Positions 1 to 7,472 of a stretch of DNA of 35,991 nt are shown piece by piece. How positions within the stretch are numbered: the stretch's first letter is position 1; the number at the start of each line of letters is the position of its first letter. Both the position numbers and the translations under genes were made by a program. The stretch is from a virus: positions 1 through 35,991 of the IMG/VR virus record IMGVR_UViG_3300048583_000345. One strand, given 5' to 3'. The notes under the pieces were generated by a model. That model searched no databases, was not told the DNA's origin, and saw nothing but the letters and a program-made list of their open reading frames with translations.

Positions 1-790
1 TGTGCTCGTACACAGCAAGACTTCCCCAAAGATAAAAGTTGCGTGAGGCATCTGTTCCAAAGGTAACAACCTGGTTAAGTCTAAAGAACATTGCTTGCGC
101 TCCACCTTGCTCAAATGCTTGAGATGTAAAAGCACCTAACGAATCAACCTCAAAAGAAAGCGTTGTATCTGTTGTAGCGTTTGTTCCAGTATTTCCTTGT
201 GCAACAATAACCGTTTGTCTTATGGTTTTACTGGCTTCTGTAAGTTCAGTGTCCAACGCAGGAATTGTGGCAGTAGCACTTCCTGGCTTTGTTGTTCCTA
301 AAGCACCTACTGGAGCATTTAACGGAATACGAACCGTTTTTACATGCGTTGCGCTTGTATCATCGTAATCATACGTAATAGTGAGTCTTCCGGATATATT
401 TATTGCTCCAAGCGGAGTAGCCGTACTCATATCATAAAGAAACCTGCCATCACATGTCATTGAAGAACCCGACCAGTTTGTATTAAAGTACGAAGCAAAA
501 TCACCTGCATGAGAAAGAATAAAGTTTTCTCCAGACAGCGTTATAGTATTGACATTGTTTACAGCAGAGTATCCTGCTGCTCCAAGTTGTACAGAAACTT
601 GCCTTCTTGTACAGGTTCCTGTCAGTGTAGTGTTCGCATCAGCAAATACAACATGAAATTCAACCATACGAAAAACCTTACTGGACTCAGGAAGGTATAA
701 CGTAATTTGGGTGAAGTTTGTATTAGTTACGTCTGCCGCAGTTGTAAGATGCGGAAACCAAAATTCTACTGTTTTCTGTCTTGTTGCCAT
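1..790 (-). CDS. Virion-type protein of unknown function (3' end outside window)
   Basis: The frame is open from an ATG at 790 to the left edge, giving at least 263 codons with no stop, so the C-terminus is missing. The protein begins MATRQKTVEFWFPHL and is rich in Thr, Ser, Asn, Val and alternating hydrophobic residues. This is the composition of a beta-rich virion protein, with no membrane segment or enzyme motif visible. It lies 4 nt downstream of the fibre-like gene ending at 795 and is probably co-transcribed with it. Position at the end of the neck/fibre module suggests a structural role such as a fibre, decoration or baseplate-associated protein. I do not recognise the family. That it is a gene is secure; the role is inferred from context. 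Confidence 0.75.
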   Translation of the reverse strand, partial: MATRQKTVEFWFPHLTTAADVTNTNFTQITLYLPESSKVFRMVEFHVVFADANTTLTGTCTRRQVSVQLGAAGYSAVNNVNTITLSGENFILSHAGDFASYFNTNWSGSSMTCDGRFLYDMSTATPLGAINISGRLTITYDYDDTSATHVKTVRIPLNAPVGALGTTKPGSATATIPALDTELTEASKTIRQTVIVAQGNTGTNATTDTTLSFEVDSLGAFTSQAFEQGGAQAMFFRLNQVVTFGTDASRNFYLWGSLAVYEH

Positions 791-794
791 AATA

Positions 795-1139
795 TTAATT
801 TGTATCTACCCATAAATCTCCAATTGATGGACTAACAGGCTCTGTTGTACCAACTGTTAAATTTGATATTCCCCATCCTCGGACACTTCCTGATACATAA
901 GAAGCAGTAGCAGCATAAGAAGCACTTACACTTGAACCCCCCGGGGCCCAGGATGCAGATAATGCATACGAAGAGGATGTAGAGTTATTAGAATATGAAG
1001 ATGAGTTGGCATTATTTGCATAAGATGCCGTTCCACTTAAGGAAGCAGTTATATTATTCGCTACTATGTAATGGGTTACAGTTAGGGAGTTCAGACTACC
1101 GTCTGATCCAGAAGTTAGGACTTTTTTCCAGTTTGGCAT
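795..1139 (-). CDS. Small fibre-like virion protein with S-x-S-Y-A repeats
   Basis: This 114-residue protein starts MPNWKKVLTSGS, nearly the same N-terminus as the 390-residue fibre-like protein encoded at 1695-2867 (MANWKKVVVSGS). Its middle (about residues 30-85) is built from short Ser/Ala/Tyr/Asn repeats such as GTASYANNA, SSSYS and SASYAATASYV. Such repeats are frequent in fibre-like proteins of large environmental phages. The C-terminus (SIGDLWVDTN) resembles the end-caps of small fibre proteins. The shared N-terminus probably attaches both proteins to the same virion site (inference). A GC-rich hairpin and a TATAAATAT element lie in its 90-nt upstream gap. Confidence 0.7.
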   Translation of the reverse strand: MPNWKKVLTSGSDGSLNSLTVTHYIVANNITASLSGTASYANNANSSSYSNNSTSSSYALSASWAPGGSSVSASYAATASYVSGSVRGWGISNLTVGTTEPVSPSIGDLWVDTN

Positions 1140-1163
1140 TTTATTACATTTTGTGGTTAGATA

Positions 1164-1180
1164 CCGGGCACCATACCCGG
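1164..1180 (-). promoter_or_regulatory. GC-rich hairpin in the leader of the 114-residue fibre-like gene
   Basis: A perfect 5-bp inverted repeat (CCGGG at 1164-1168, CCCGG at 1176-1180) encloses a 7-nt loop. It stands out against the AT-rich surroundings. In the direction of transcription it lies about 24 nt before the ATG at 1139 and is not followed by a T-run, so it is not a canonical intrinsic terminator. It may be a structured 5' leader or an RNA-processing site. Confidence 0.4.
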
Positions 1181-1218
1181 CCTACTTCCCTTTATCAGGG
1201 CCAACAAACTTTACAATA

Positions 1219-1227
1219 TATAAATAT
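1219..1227 (-). promoter_or_regulatory. TATAAATAT-type intergenic element
   Basis: Exact copy of the recurring 9-mer (ATATTTATA on the coding strand). It lies 79 nt before the start at 1139, the longest spacing of the set, with the GC-rich hairpin between. It is a candidate late-promoter-like element. Confidence 0.5.
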
Positions 1228-1229
1228 GA

Positions 1230-1466
1230 TTATTTCTTTGCCGAAGAGGTCTTTTTTTCCTCCTGGTGAATAATTTCTTTTAATTGAACTGTTTTCTCTA
1301 TCTCTGCTTGGGCTTTCATTTGAATTATTTGCTCTATTTCCCCCTCTATCTTTACTTGGAGATTAGCTAAAAACTTAGCATCTTTTCCGGATACTGAAAC
1401 TACATCTAATGCTTGTCTAATAAATGAAAGTTCATTCGGTGTAAAATCCACTGAGAATAAATCCAT
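1230..1466 (-). CDS. Small helical protein of unknown function
   Basis: This 78-residue protein is predicted to be largely alpha-helical from its sequence. It has hydrophobic heptad-like spacing over residues 8-65 and a Lys/Glu-rich tail ending KKTSSAKK. Its core (ELSFIRQALDVVSVSG, then F-x-N-L-x-V-K-I) aligns with the core of the adjacent upstream gene at 1469-1675 (ELEFLLSVLKNVDIKG, then Y-N-L-A-V-K-L). The two therefore look like a tandem duplication. It starts 2 nt after the neighbour's stop, which suggests translational coupling. It may be an assembly chaperone or small virion component, but nothing in the sequence proves this. Confidence 0.7.
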   Translation of the reverse strand: MDLFSVDFTPNELSFIRQALDVVSVSGKDAKFLANLQVKIEGEIEQIIQMKAQAEIEKTVQLKEIIHQEEKKTSSAKK

Positions 1467-1468
1467 AA

Positions 1469-1675
1469 CTATTTATTTTGGTTTTTTAAATACTGAGATT
1501 GTAGCTTAACTGCCAGGTTATAAAACATCTCAACCTGGTATCCTTTGATATCCACATTTTTGAGTACAGAAAGTAAAAATTCTAACTCTGAGATATCCAA
1601 CTCATTACTTTGGGGAATAGCTCTACTATCCACCTTCTGATTTACTATAACTAATTCTTTGGTTGTAAAGGCCAT
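1469..1675 (-). CDS. Small helical protein, paralogue of its downstream neighbour
   Basis: This 68-residue protein begins MAFTTKELVIVNQK. Residues 28-63 form a probable helical hairpin that matches the core of the 1230-1466 protein (E-L-x-F, then V-x-I-x-G, then N-L-x-V-K). It sits 19 nt after the 390-residue fibre-like gene. No enzyme motif, signal peptide or membrane segment is visible. Two short paralogues beside a fibre-like gene could be assembly factors or subunits of one complex; this is inference. Confidence 0.65.
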   Translation of the reverse strand: MAFTTKELVIVNQKVDSRAIPQSNELDISELEFLLSVLKNVDIKGYQVEMFYNLAVKLQSQYLKNQNK

Positions 1676-1694
1676 AACAAAACATTATTAAGGT

Positions 1695-2867
1695 TTACGC
1701 ATATATGAAAATGTCTCCTGCATTTGTTATCCACAGATTACCAGTACCTGTAGAGGCTCCTCCCCATACAGGAGCAGCTGACGGATCAGATGCCTGGTTT
1801 ACTTTAGCACTTACTAAGTACTCATCTGCTACAATAGAAGTATTAGCTCCTACTATATCAAAAGCCAGGGCCCACCTACCATAAGTACTTGTACCTGTAG
1901 ACTCTAAATAGAAAGCAGATCCAGAACCTGCAGCATTATACTGTGCTATAATACCAGCCTCTGTAAGTGCCGTAGAACCACTTGCTAACATTACAAATTG
2001 ATCTTTAATTTGCAGGTTAGTAGTGTTTATGAAAGTAGTAGTACCATTTACTGCTAAATCTCCAGTAACTGTGAGATTATTGTTGAATATGGAGTTTCCA
2101 GTAACATTCACACCTCCAGCAGCTACTGATAATCCTGCAGTAGCTCCAGCACCTATCTGTACCTGGGTTCCGGTATCTGATATATTGGACCCTGATAAAA
2201 ATCCATTACCATATTTTACTATTTGATGAAGAGCTATAGATTCAGTAGCTACGTTAGTGACATCAGCTCCTACAGAAATAAGGGTACCAGCTCCTACAGC
2301 AGCAGTTATAGCTCCAGAACCATCATAAGCATTTCCAGAAAGACCGTTACCTAAAGTTAAAGAATTTGGAACTCTTCCAGCAATAGAGGAAGACAAGGCG
2401 TAGCTAGCAGAAGTCGCATTATTGGAATACGATGCTGAAGTTGCTGAAAATGCATAGGATGAGCTGGCTGATAAAGTATTAGTAGTTGCGTTATAAGTCA
2501 TTCCTGTGCTATCTACTAAAGCAGATTGGGCACCAGATGTACCTGCTACAAAGACCATGTAATAAGGGCCTACTCCTGTAGTGTTGTCAGTAGTTATAAA
2601 AGTGCTAGAAGTGGTGGAGGTACTTACAGATCCGCTAATTACTCCTACAAAATCCCCTTTAAAAGATCCGCTAAAGGAACCTGAATGGGACAACAATGTG
2701 GCTGCAGAAGTAGCAACTATATTTCCAGTACCATTTATAGCCTGACCAGTAACGTTTCCAGCAGATCCACCACCTATAAGAACTTGTCCAGAACTTACAC
2801 CGTCTACTTGAATATTACTGAATTGTGGGGCACTCCCAGAAACTACGACCTTCTTCCAATTTGCCAT
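1695..2867 (-). CDS. Fibre-like structural protein
   Basis: This 390-residue protein starts MANWKKVVVSGSAPQFSNIQVDG, an N-terminal module shared with the 114-residue protein downstream. Gly/Ser/Thr/Ala-rich repeats follow, including SGSFSGSF near residues 62-70 and SATSASYSNNATSASYALS near residues 140-158. After these come beta-rich blocks with phage-fibre phrases such as NNLTVTGDLAVNGTTTF, typical of trimeric beta-helical fibres and head-decoration fibres. The C-terminal part (LWITNAGDIFIYA) looks like a small closing domain. Location after the neck genes supports a virion fibre. Receptor-binding function is possible but not demonstrable here. Confidence 0.75.
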   Translation of the reverse strand: MANWKKVVVSGSAPQFSNIQVDGVSSGQVLIGGGSAGNVTGQAINGTGNIVATSAATLLSHSGSFSGSFKGDFVGVISGSVSTSTTSSTFITTDNTTGVGPYYMVFVAGTSGAQSALVDSTGMTYNATTNTLSASSSYAFSATSASYSNNATSASYALSSSIAGRVPNSLTLGNGLSGNAYDGSGAITAAVGAGTLISVGADVTNVATESIALHQIVKYGNGFLSGSNISDTGTQVQIGAGATAGLSVAAGGVNVTGNSIFNNNLTVTGDLAVNGTTTFINTTNLQIKDQFVMLASGSTALTEAGIIAQYNAAGSGSAFYLESTGTSTYGRWALAFDIVGANTSIVADEYLVSAKVNQASDPSAAPVWGGASTGTGNLWITNAGDIFIYA

Positions 2868-2888
2868 TTTATTACTATTTTAGCTACC

Positions 2889-2897
2889 TATAAATAT
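2889..2897 (-). promoter_or_regulatory. TATAAATAT-type intergenic element
   Basis: Exact 9-mer in the 43-nt gap before the fibre-like gene; 21 nt separate it from the ATG at 2867. Confidence 0.55.
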
Positions 2898-2910
2898 ACA
2901 GAAATACCAT

Positions 2911-3345
2911 CTAGCCCTCTAATCCGACATACAAAGATGAGGAAGTGAACCATATAGTACCAGATTCTGTCTGCCCTGTAGGGTCTACTGATTGAGTAGC
3001 AAACTTTACTATACTTTGACTTACGCTAAAAACTGGTGTTTGAGTTGATGCGTTTTGAATTATAAATAAATTACTATATATAGTGGTGCTTCCACTACCT
3101 GATATATTAAAGTATATCTCATTACCTGATTTAACTAAGAATAGACTCTCTAAGGAAGTGCCTACACTTGCAGAAACACTTCCACTGGCTATCTGAAATG
3201 CAAGTATATTTCCCTGGTTCAAGACATAGGAAGCAGTAGTAGCATAAGAAGCTGATTCTGCCCAGCTTGCTGTGCCATGAAATGATCCGGAAAAAGATCC
3301 CGACATTCCAACTACCTCTATCTGTTTACCTTTTATCAGTGCCAT
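2911..3345 (-). CDS. Short fibre-like virion protein
   Basis: This 144-residue protein starts MALIKGKQIEVVGMSGSFSG. Residues 14-43 are low-complexity repeats (SGSFHGTASW, SASYATTASYV). The rest is beta-rich and contains FLVKSGNEIYFNISGSGS and FSVSQSIVKFATQS. Its C-terminus (GTIWFTSSSLYVGLEG) is a plausible cap. It lies 3 nt after the gp15-like gene, so it is in the same operon as the neck and tail-completion proteins. A role as a small fibre or appendage subunit is inferred from composition and context. Confidence 0.7.
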   Translation of the reverse strand: MALIKGKQIEVVGMSGSFSGSFHGTASWAESASYATTASYVLNQGNILAFQIASGSVSASVGTSLESLFLVKSGNEIYFNISGSGSTTIYSNLFIIQNASTQTPVFSVSQSIVKFATQSVDPTGQTESGTIWFTSSSLYVGLEG

Positions 3346-3348
3346 AAT

Positions 3349-4608
3349 TTACGCAAATTTCCCTACTGCTACTACTTCATCAGATGTTCCAAAACTGTAT
3401 CCTAATGTGGCAGGATTAACCGTAAGTACCATAGCACTACCAGAACTAGAGAAAGACACTATATGACTTTCCTGTATGAACACTCCATTAATGAAAAATT
3501 TAAAGTCATTTTCAGAAGTGGCTGATAATCCAGATCCAGTAGGTGCCGACAACATAGATGAGTTATAGAAAGCAGCTATGGAGTCATCTTTGTAATCAGC
3601 TGTTCTGGTTACATTGGCATTCAAATATGAAACTACATCAGAATTCAATACGCTGGTTGGGTATAAATTAGTTGTATTATACACGTTAACTCCTTCTGGT
3701 ATAAATGAGGTAGCTGCAGAGGCAACATTCTTTTTAGTTGTCACCTGGAAGTCTTCTAGTAATCCTCCGGAAGATTCCATGGTAAATATTATATGGGTCT
3801 TGGACCTGGACTTTAAAGAATTACTAGAAAGCTGCTTATCTATGTTACTAGGAGTTAAGTATCCATTTAAAGTTATGGTAAAGGTGCTTATTATTCTCCT
3901 ATCTTCTCCATCAGTAAACTGATTTGTTACAGGAAAACTGTCTATGGATGCTTTAAATAGAAATTTATTAGGCTCTCCCCAATAAGAATCTGATCTATAT
4001 CCTATAGATTCCATAAGTTTATTCATATCCTCCAGGAAAGAGACATATATGGCACATGAATACGTTATAGTGTAATAATCTGGTACTACTATATTATAAT
4101 ATTCTTTAACCGGGGCCCTGTTTGTTAGGACAGAGAAGTTATCATACTGGTTTTTTCTAGAGTATTTCTTCTCATACACTTGGTATATGTTAGACCTATT
4201 TCCATCTAGTTTGTTTGTAATATTCCTAACCTTCTCCATGCTCTCCCTCTTCACTGTTATAACAGGGAATAATACTTTACCTTCCTTATCCCTGAAATAC
4301 CCGTCTTTCTGGGCTGATTTCCATCTTTCAGGGTCAGCATACATTACAGGTACGCTATAAGTTGTTCCTTCATTTATAACGTATGGCTTAATAACTTCTT
4401 TAAAGTAATAAAGAACAGCTTGATCAATGTCCTCCAGCCCAACGGAGATACTCTTTATCTCTTCTCCTTCGACACTTGTATCATTTCCTCTCTTGTATTC
4501 GTGAATAGGAGGTTTAGCAGCTCCTTCTGTAAACACAGGAACCGCTTCATCTAATTTTTGAGCTTCGTTTTTTGGTTTGTTCTTTATAGTTCTCCTACTA
4601 CCTGCCAA
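3349..4608 (-). CDS. gp15: Tail sheath stabilizer/completion protein, gp15-like, with extra C-terminal domain
   Basis: T4 gp15 caps the tail and stabilises the contracted-sheath end before the head is joined. Residues 60-255 follow the gp15 pattern: a VPVMYADPERWKS segment (86-98), LFPVITVKR (113-121), a YYTITYSCAIYVSFLEDMNKL-type stretch, and a late TFTITLNGYL segment like T4's final beta-strand. T4 gp15 is 272 residues; this protein has 419. The extra C-terminal part carries Ser/Asn-rich and beta-rich sequence (FFINGVFIQESHIV) and may be an added surface domain. The start is TTG at 4608. No in-frame ATG exists between the upstream stop at 4621-4623 and a Met near residue 89, and the TTG sits 1 nt after the stop of the gp14-like gene. 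The gp15 assignment was made from memory of the family and is fairly confident. Confidence 0.7.
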   Translation of the reverse strand: MAGSRRTIKNKPKNEAQKLDEAVPVFTEGAAKPPIHEYKRGNDTSVEGEEIKSISVGLEDIDQAVLYYFKEVIKPYVINEGTTYSVPVMYADPERWKSAQKDGYFRDKEGKVLFPVITVKRESMEKVRNITNKLDGNRSNIYQVYEKKYSRKNQYDNFSVLTNRAPVKEYYNIVVPDYYTITYSCAIYVSFLEDMNKLMESIGYRSDSYWGEPNKFLFKASIDSFPVTNQFTDGEDRRIISTFTITLNGYLTPSNIDKQLSSNSLKSRSKTHIIFTMESSGGLLEDFQVTTKKNVASAATSFIPEGVNVYNTTNLYPTSVLNSDVVSYLNANVTRTADYKDDSIAAFYNSSMLSAPTGSGLSATSENDFKFFINGVFIQESHIVSFSSSGSAMVLTVNPATLGYSFGTSDEVVAVGKFA

Positions 4609-4609
4609 T

Positions 4610-5098
4610 TTAAGTTGATTTTATTATATTTATTTTATTCACTGCTGTCAAATGAGACATACAGATCATAGACCAGGACTCTCCATATTTCTGTAAATCT
4701 GATTGTAGGGAGTATTCTGGATTTTTTCCCATTACTCTTTGATTTTCTGTTACCAGGTCCACTTCGTAATAAGATTCTTGCCACATTATTATGTCTCCTG
4801 CCTCCGGAACCAAATTAAGATCTATTAAGTCATCTCTTAAAAATCTAAATTCCACTTGTTGAGTCCTGCTTTTTCCATATTCAGCATCATCGGATGTTTG
4901 GTCTTGAACTGAGTATAAGCAGGTCAATAAAATAGGTTGATGGTACATTTTACTCTTAGATTCACCATAAATGTTTGTCTTTGTTTCACTCAATGACAAT
5001 TTGTAGTACATTACTTCTTCAGCTATTATCCTATTCATTAGCTGTCGGTTGTGATGCCTAAAAAAAGCTCTAGCTCTTGGACCTCCGTACAAACTCAT
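4610..5098 (-). CDS. gp14: Neck/head-completion protein, gp14-like
   Basis: This 162-residue protein begins MSLYGGPRARAFFRHHNRQL. Residues 84-121 contain FLRDDLIDLNLVPEAGDIIM followed by W-x-x-x-Y-Y-E-V and V-x-E-N-Q. This closely recalls the conserved part of T4-type gp14 neck proteins, in which a 'P-x-x-G-D-x-I-x-x...E-I' strand pair is diagnostic. T4 gp14 is longer (256 residues). Its start codon overlaps the upstream stop by 4 nt (ATGA), indicating translational coupling. It is flanked by gp13-like and gp15-like genes, matching the 13-14-15 order of T4. It should sit at the portal vertex and help join head and tail. Confidence 0.65.
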   Translation of the reverse strand: MSLYGGPRARAFFRHHNRQLMNRIIAEEVMYYKLSLSETKTNIYGESKSKMYHQPILLTCLYSVQDQTSDDAEYGKSRTQQVEFRFLRDDLIDLNLVPEAGDIIMWQESYYEVDLVTENQRVMGKNPEYSLQSDLQKYGESWSMICMSHLTAVNKINIIKST

Positions 5099-5490
5099 TT
5101 TTCCATTTTTACAAGTGTATCTAACTTAGCTTTTGCAGCAACTATCCCTATTATATTATCTATCCCTGATTTTCTATCAGACTTTACCATGGCCTTCCTT
5201 ATATACTCTGCTTGCAACTTAGGATTCTTATTAGTTACAAATTTCACCTCAACAGAACTATATTCGTAGTCAGTAAGACCTCTATTTATTTTATCCAGTT
5301 TTTCATCTCCTCTAAGATCAACTATAGTAACACTCTTTATGCCTCTTATTCTCTCCACCATCTGAGTCCTATTCACTTTTTTTAAAAACTTAACTATATA
5401 GTAGCAAGAATAGGTATGGTAAGTCTTTTTTATAGACTCCTTGGAATCTTCTGTTACCTTATCAGCAATTATATCTATAAATTTTATCAT
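5095..5490 (-). CDS. Conserved small protein in the neck operon, function unknown
   Basis: This 131-residue basic protein (MIKFIDIIADKV...) has alternating hydrophobic strands and a central VERIRGIKSVTIVDLR stretch, then SSVEVKFVTN. This pattern fits a small alpha/beta (ferredoxin-like) fold. The last third is helical and Lys-rich. It is inserted between the gp13-like gene (2-nt gap) and the gp14-like gene (4-nt overlap), so it is translated with neck proteins and probably takes part in head-tail joining. No enzyme motif is visible and no T4 counterpart is recognised. Confidence 0.65.
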   Translation of the reverse strand: MIKFIDIIADKVTEDSKESIKKTYHTYSCYYIVKFLKKVNRTQMVERIRGIKSVTIVDLRGDEKLDKINRGLTDYEYSSVEVKFVTNKNPKLQAEYIRKAMVKSDRKSGIDNIIGIVAAKAKLDTLVKMEK

Positions 5491-5492
5491 TC

Positions 5493-6659
5493 CTACAGTA
5501 TATAAATTGGCATTGGGAAGTTAACAAGAGTTTCTCTTAGCATTGTAGCTTCATTAGCCTTTTTCTCCAGCTGTTTTTGCCTGGATGTATCATCCAGCGT
5601 ACCTCTTAATTGCTCTATTAATGAGGTTTTTTCTGCAGTAGCCTGGTCTATTAACATCTGACCATTTAAAGTTGTCTCAGCACCTGGCACTGGTATAGTT
5701 TGGTAAGTGCCCCTAATATTACCTAGTGTTTCTTTTACTAAAGCCAGGGCATAATCAAAAATCCATTTCTTAAATACTGAATTTATCTGACTATACACAG
5801 GTATATTGTAAGGAACATTGCTGGTATTTGTTATTAAGTTACTCCTCGTATCCCTAACAGCTGAATTTCTTTCTGAATTCTTTATATAGGTAAAGAATAA
5901 AGTTTTATCAAAGCTAGGAATTGGGAATATTCTTAGGACGTTGTTTACTAATTCAAAAGAGAATCCAGATTTTCTTATCTGATCATTAAATTCTATGGCT
6001 TGAATTTTAAGTACGTCAAAGTATATTGGCATCAACATAAAATTTATGCCTGGAGAATACTGTCCAAATCCAAAAGCATCCATCAAGGACTGTAGACCTG
6101 TACCAGTACCAGCATAAGGATCAAAATATCTTATAATGGCTGGAGGAGCTTCGTAAAAAATCCTTTTTACTTCTATGCTATCACCCGGGTCCAAATTAAG
6201 AGATTGACTTGCCCAAATATTCAGATCGTAAGACTGCCTATTAGCAGTTAAATCTATGGAACCTGAGTAATACGGTACACTTCCTCCGCTACCTACCTCA
6301 GATCCATAATCTTTAGCAAGTCTTATTATGCTTCCAAAATTAGGCTGTATTAGAGAAGTATTTAAACTACTACCAGTTGAACTCCCTTCCAGATTTAAGT
6401 AATTCTCCCGTATTTTATACTCATATAGCTCCTTACCATACACAGTTACGGCATCTTCCAGTGCTGCATAGAAGTTAATATCCTGAAGTTCTATCTCCAT
6501 AATAGGATATCCTAACCTTCTTGCGGCATACTTGACAAACCTTGGAGCATCGCTAACAAATGCAGCGTCAGCATCATAGTATCCAAATGGAGTACTTCCT
6601 GATACAGACACTAATGCTACAGATTCATCGTAATATCTAATTTCTACTTGTCCTGCCAT
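5493..6659 (-). CDS. gp13: Neck protein, gp13-like
   Basis: T4 gp13 binds the portal after DNA packaging and forms the neck with gp14. Residues 39-85 read FVKYAARRLGYPIMEIEL followed by a helix. This matches the gp13-type signature of a 'Y-x-x-R-x-L-G-x-P-x-x-E-I' strand preceding an acidic amphipathic helix. Later segments (SYDLN, then LDPGDSIEVKRIFYE) recall the beta-core of the same family. It has 388 residues against 309 in T4. It is the first gene of a tight 13-x-14-15 operon and has a TATAAATAT element 17 nt upstream. The assignment combines motif resemblance with position. Confidence 0.6.
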   Translation of the reverse strand: MAGQVEIRYYDESVALVSVSGSTPFGYYDADAAFVSDAPRFVKYAARRLGYPIMEIELQDINFYAALEDAVTVYGKELYEYKIRENYLNLEGSSTGSSLNTSLIQPNFGSIIRLAKDYGSEVGSGGSVPYYSGSIDLTANRQSYDLNIWASQSLNLDPGDSIEVKRIFYEAPPAIIRYFDPYAGTGTGLQSLMDAFGFGQYSPGINFMLMPIYFDVLKIQAIEFNDQIRKSGFSFELVNNVLRIFPIPSFDKTLFFTYIKNSERNSAVRDTRSNLITNTSNVPYNIPVYSQINSVFKKWIFDYALALVKETLGNIRGTYQTIPVPGAETTLNGQMLIDQATAEKTSLIEQLRGTLDDTSRQKQLEKKANEATMLRETLVNFPMPIYIL

Positions 6660-6676
6660 GTTACTATTTTACTAAA

Positions 6677-6685
6677 TATAAATAT
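6677..6685 (-). promoter_or_regulatory. TATAAATAT-type intergenic element
   Basis: Exact 9-mer in the 28-nt gap between the PhoH-like gene and the gp13-like gene; 17 nt separate it from the ATG at 6659. Confidence 0.55.
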
Positions 6686-6687
6686 CA

Positions 6688-7377
6688 TTAACTACGGTAA
6701 TCAGTGAATACCTGCAGCACTTGCTCCACTATCGGGTGTCTATGGTTTTTTTGGAGAGTTATGACTGAGAATCCCGGGATCCCCTTCATATGTTTACAAA
6801 TGAACTCATACCCTGATTCTTTTTTATTTTTTAAGTCTATCTGTGCGGAGTCTCCACATATAATTAGCTTGGACCCAAGGCATATTCTACCCAGTATAAG
6901 CTCTAATTGAGTTTCTGTGCAGTTCTGGGCCTCATCAACCACTACTACGCAGTTTGTAAAGTTGAATCCCCTTAGAAATCCTACTGGTATTATCTCTATT
7001 TTCCCCTCTGCTACTAGAGATCCTATCTTTTCTTTCGAATATAGCCTGTGCATATTATCAAATACGGGGGCTGTGAAAGGGGCCATCTTCTCATCCTTAG
7101 TACCTGGTAGATATCCTATCTCCTCCCCGGCAGTTACAGCTGGTCTGGCTATTATAATCTTCTCAATTTCTTTTTTGAAAAGCATATCTAAGGCAACTTG
7201 AGCAGCCAATAAAGACTTTCCACTACCTGCCTTACCTCTCAAAACTGATATAACACTTTTTAAAATAACATCCTTTGCTTCTTTCTGTTCTTCGTTTAAC
7301 TGTACATTAAATTTAATTGGGGTCTTAGGAACTCTCTTCTTTGTAAAAACTGGATCTTCGTGGTGATTAGATGACAT
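6688..7377 (-). CDS. phoH: PhoH-like P-loop ATPase
   Basis: A 229-residue PhoH-family ATPase (the ATPase half of SF1-helicase-like proteins). Walker A is GKAGSGKS at 48-55, followed by the PhoH motif IIIARPAVTAGEEIGYLPG. Walker B is VVVVDEAQ at 144-151 and a sensor-like GDSAQ lies at 175-179. The C-terminal NHRHPIVEQVLQVF is also typical. It is close to full length for phage PhoH proteins and has no fused nuclease or KH domain. It stands alone between the terminator that closes the capsid operon and the neck operon, with its own TATAAATAT element. PhoH genes are widespread in marine and freshwater phages, where the biological role is unsettled; RNA or phosphate metabolism has been proposed. 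Confidence 0.9.
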   Translation of the reverse strand: MSSNHHEDPVFTKKRVPKTPIKFNVQLNEEQKEAKDVILKSVISVLRGKAGSGKSLLAAQVALDMLFKKEIEKIIIARPAVTAGEEIGYLPGTKDEKMAPFTAPVFDNMHRLYSKEKIGSLVAEGKIEIIPVGFLRGFNFTNCVVVVDEAQNCTETQLELILGRICLGSKLIICGDSAQIDLKNKKESGYEFICKHMKGIPGFSVITLQKNHRHPIVEQVLQVFTDYRS

Positions 7378-7391
7378 ATGAACAGGTTTGA

Positions 7392-7400
7392 TATAAATAT
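7392..7400 (-). promoter_or_regulatory. TATAAATAT-type intergenic element
   Basis: Exact 9-mer 14 nt before the PhoH ATG at 7377 and just after the capsid-gene terminator. A new transcription start is expected at this point, which makes this the best-placed copy for a promoter role. Confidence 0.6.
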
Positions 7401-7418
7401 CAATATAACTTGGAGTAA

Positions 7419-7445
7419 TTAAAAAAGCCGGGATTTCTCCCGGCT
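7419..7445 (-). terminator. Intrinsic terminator after the major capsid gene
   Basis: A perfect 8-bp stem (AGCCGGGA at 7426-7433 pairing with TCCCGGCT at 7438-7445) has a 4-nt loop. On the coding strand it is followed by a run of six T. It begins 28 nt past the capsid stop codon and ends the head operon. It is the only strong rho-independent terminator I see in the window. Confidence 0.9.
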
Positions 7446-7472
7446 ATTTAGTTATTATCACTGTCGATTAGC

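Noticed and set aside
509-700. Plus-strand reading frame of 63 codons
   Set aside because: It lies antisense within the clear minus-strand gene at 1-790 and has basic, cysteine-rich shadow composition.
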